Positions 55,659 to 55,844 of a stretch of 55,844 nucleotides of DNA are shown one piece after another. The notes beneath the pieces are model-generated. The model saw nothing but the letters and a program-made list of their open reading frames with translations. It was not told the DNA's origin and searched no databases. Source of the stretch: CAZGAH01 sp964523295 (lineage in GTDB: Bacteria > Desulfobacterota > Desulfovibrionia > Desulfovibrionales > Desulfovibrionaceae); assembly GCA_964523295.1 (NCBI GenBank), contig CAZGAH010000020.1, positions 1 to 55,844 of the forward strand, given 5' to 3'. Every line of letters begins with the position of its first letter. Position 1 is the stretch's first letter. Both the position numbers and the translations under genes were made by a program.

Positions 55659-55844
55659 CTAGCTGGTCAGGTGCTGCCGGAAGCGGGACGTCAGAGGAAA
55701 GACCCAGATGCTTTTGACCGGGAGCGCGCAAGCATTCGTGGTATCAAGTTTGCCGCGACCGCGCGTATCGCCAAGGTACTGCCAGTTGGCAACGCTATAG
55801 CACGTTCCGCGGAAGCGGGCTTTTTCGACGATGGTCTCGAGGAG
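55659..55844 (-). CDS. DUF4338 (DruA-type) protein, C-terminal end, truncated by window edge
   Basis: The minus-strand frame entering from the right edge encodes the last 61 residues and stop of a DUF4338 protein: EKARFRGTCYSVANWQYLGD, TRGRGKLD, PVKSIWVFPL. This family occurs as a transposon-associated protein and as DruA of Druantia phage-defence systems. Family motifs are clear, but the N-terminal part is outside the window, so mobile-element versus defence role cannot be decided. Confidence 0.65.
   Translation of the reverse strand, partial: LLETIVEKARFRGTCYSVANWQYLGDTRGRGKLDTTNACALPVKSIWVFPLTSRFRQHLTS

Noticed and set aside
55659..55844. Calling the right-edge gene a Druantia defence gene
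   Set aside because: Only the C-terminal domain is visible and most such proteins are linked to mobile elements; evidence for a defence operon is absent.

Overview
The window is high-GC bacterial DNA, a draft scaffold carrying six 10-N placeholder gaps. Gene content points to a sulfate-reducer-like deltaproteobacterium (Desulfobacterota, probably Desulfovibrionales). The evidence is an F-type ATPase operon with both b' and b genes but no Fo a/c genes, a long phosphotransacetylase paired with acetate kinase, a delta-alpha-beta pyruvate:ferredoxin oxidoreductase, MetX-MetW, a MobB with an added Cys domain, and many c-di-GMP and sensor proteins. Genus is not settled by the sequence.

Layout. 1-265: group II intron reverse transcriptase remnant. 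0.4-4 kb: two divergently transcribed paralogous glycosyltransferases. 4-5 kb: TudS-DUF1722 protein. 5-13.6 kb (minus strand): small Cys protein, pta, ackA, acetolactate synthase and a hybrid sensor kinase. 13.8-16.2 kb: porDAB, ending at a clear terminator. 16.4-20.6 kb: a Cys-rich diguanylate cyclase, then (minus) an alkyltransferase and a radical-SAM gene. 20.8-26.6 kb: the cell-shape cluster mreB-mreC-mreD-mrdA-rodA-bactofilin. 26.8-32.4 kb: the ATP synthase genes b', b, delta, alpha, gamma, beta, epsilon, with the b' gene truncated and fused in frame to b. 33-34.5 kb: a polytopic membrane protein.

34.6-37.8 kb is a decayed mobile island: an IS66 end, a group II intron 3' end with domain V, a 5'-truncated tyrosine recombinase, a strikingly AT-rich gene for a secreted protein, a second decayed recombinase copy that carries a structured insertion, and a tRNA-Lys whose anticodon loop reads as 8 nt.

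37.9-55.6 kb returns to core genes: mobB, metXW, infA, a GAF-GGDEF protein, an orphan MacB-type permease, a methyltransferase, an RND efflux pair, glycogen phosphorylase, a damaged GIY-YIG gene and modBAC. The right edge enters a DUF4338 (DruA-type) gene.

How they fit together: PorDAB, acetolactate synthase, Pta and AckA form a pyruvate/acetyl-CoA node yielding reduced ferredoxin, acetate and ATP. ATP synthase and glycogen phosphorylase add energy and storage functions. ModBAC and MobB serve molybdenum/tungsten cofactor supply. The most unusual points are the b'-b fusion, the 8-nt-loop tRNA-Lys, the AT-rich cargo gene between recombinase copies, and a likely AUU start for mreC.
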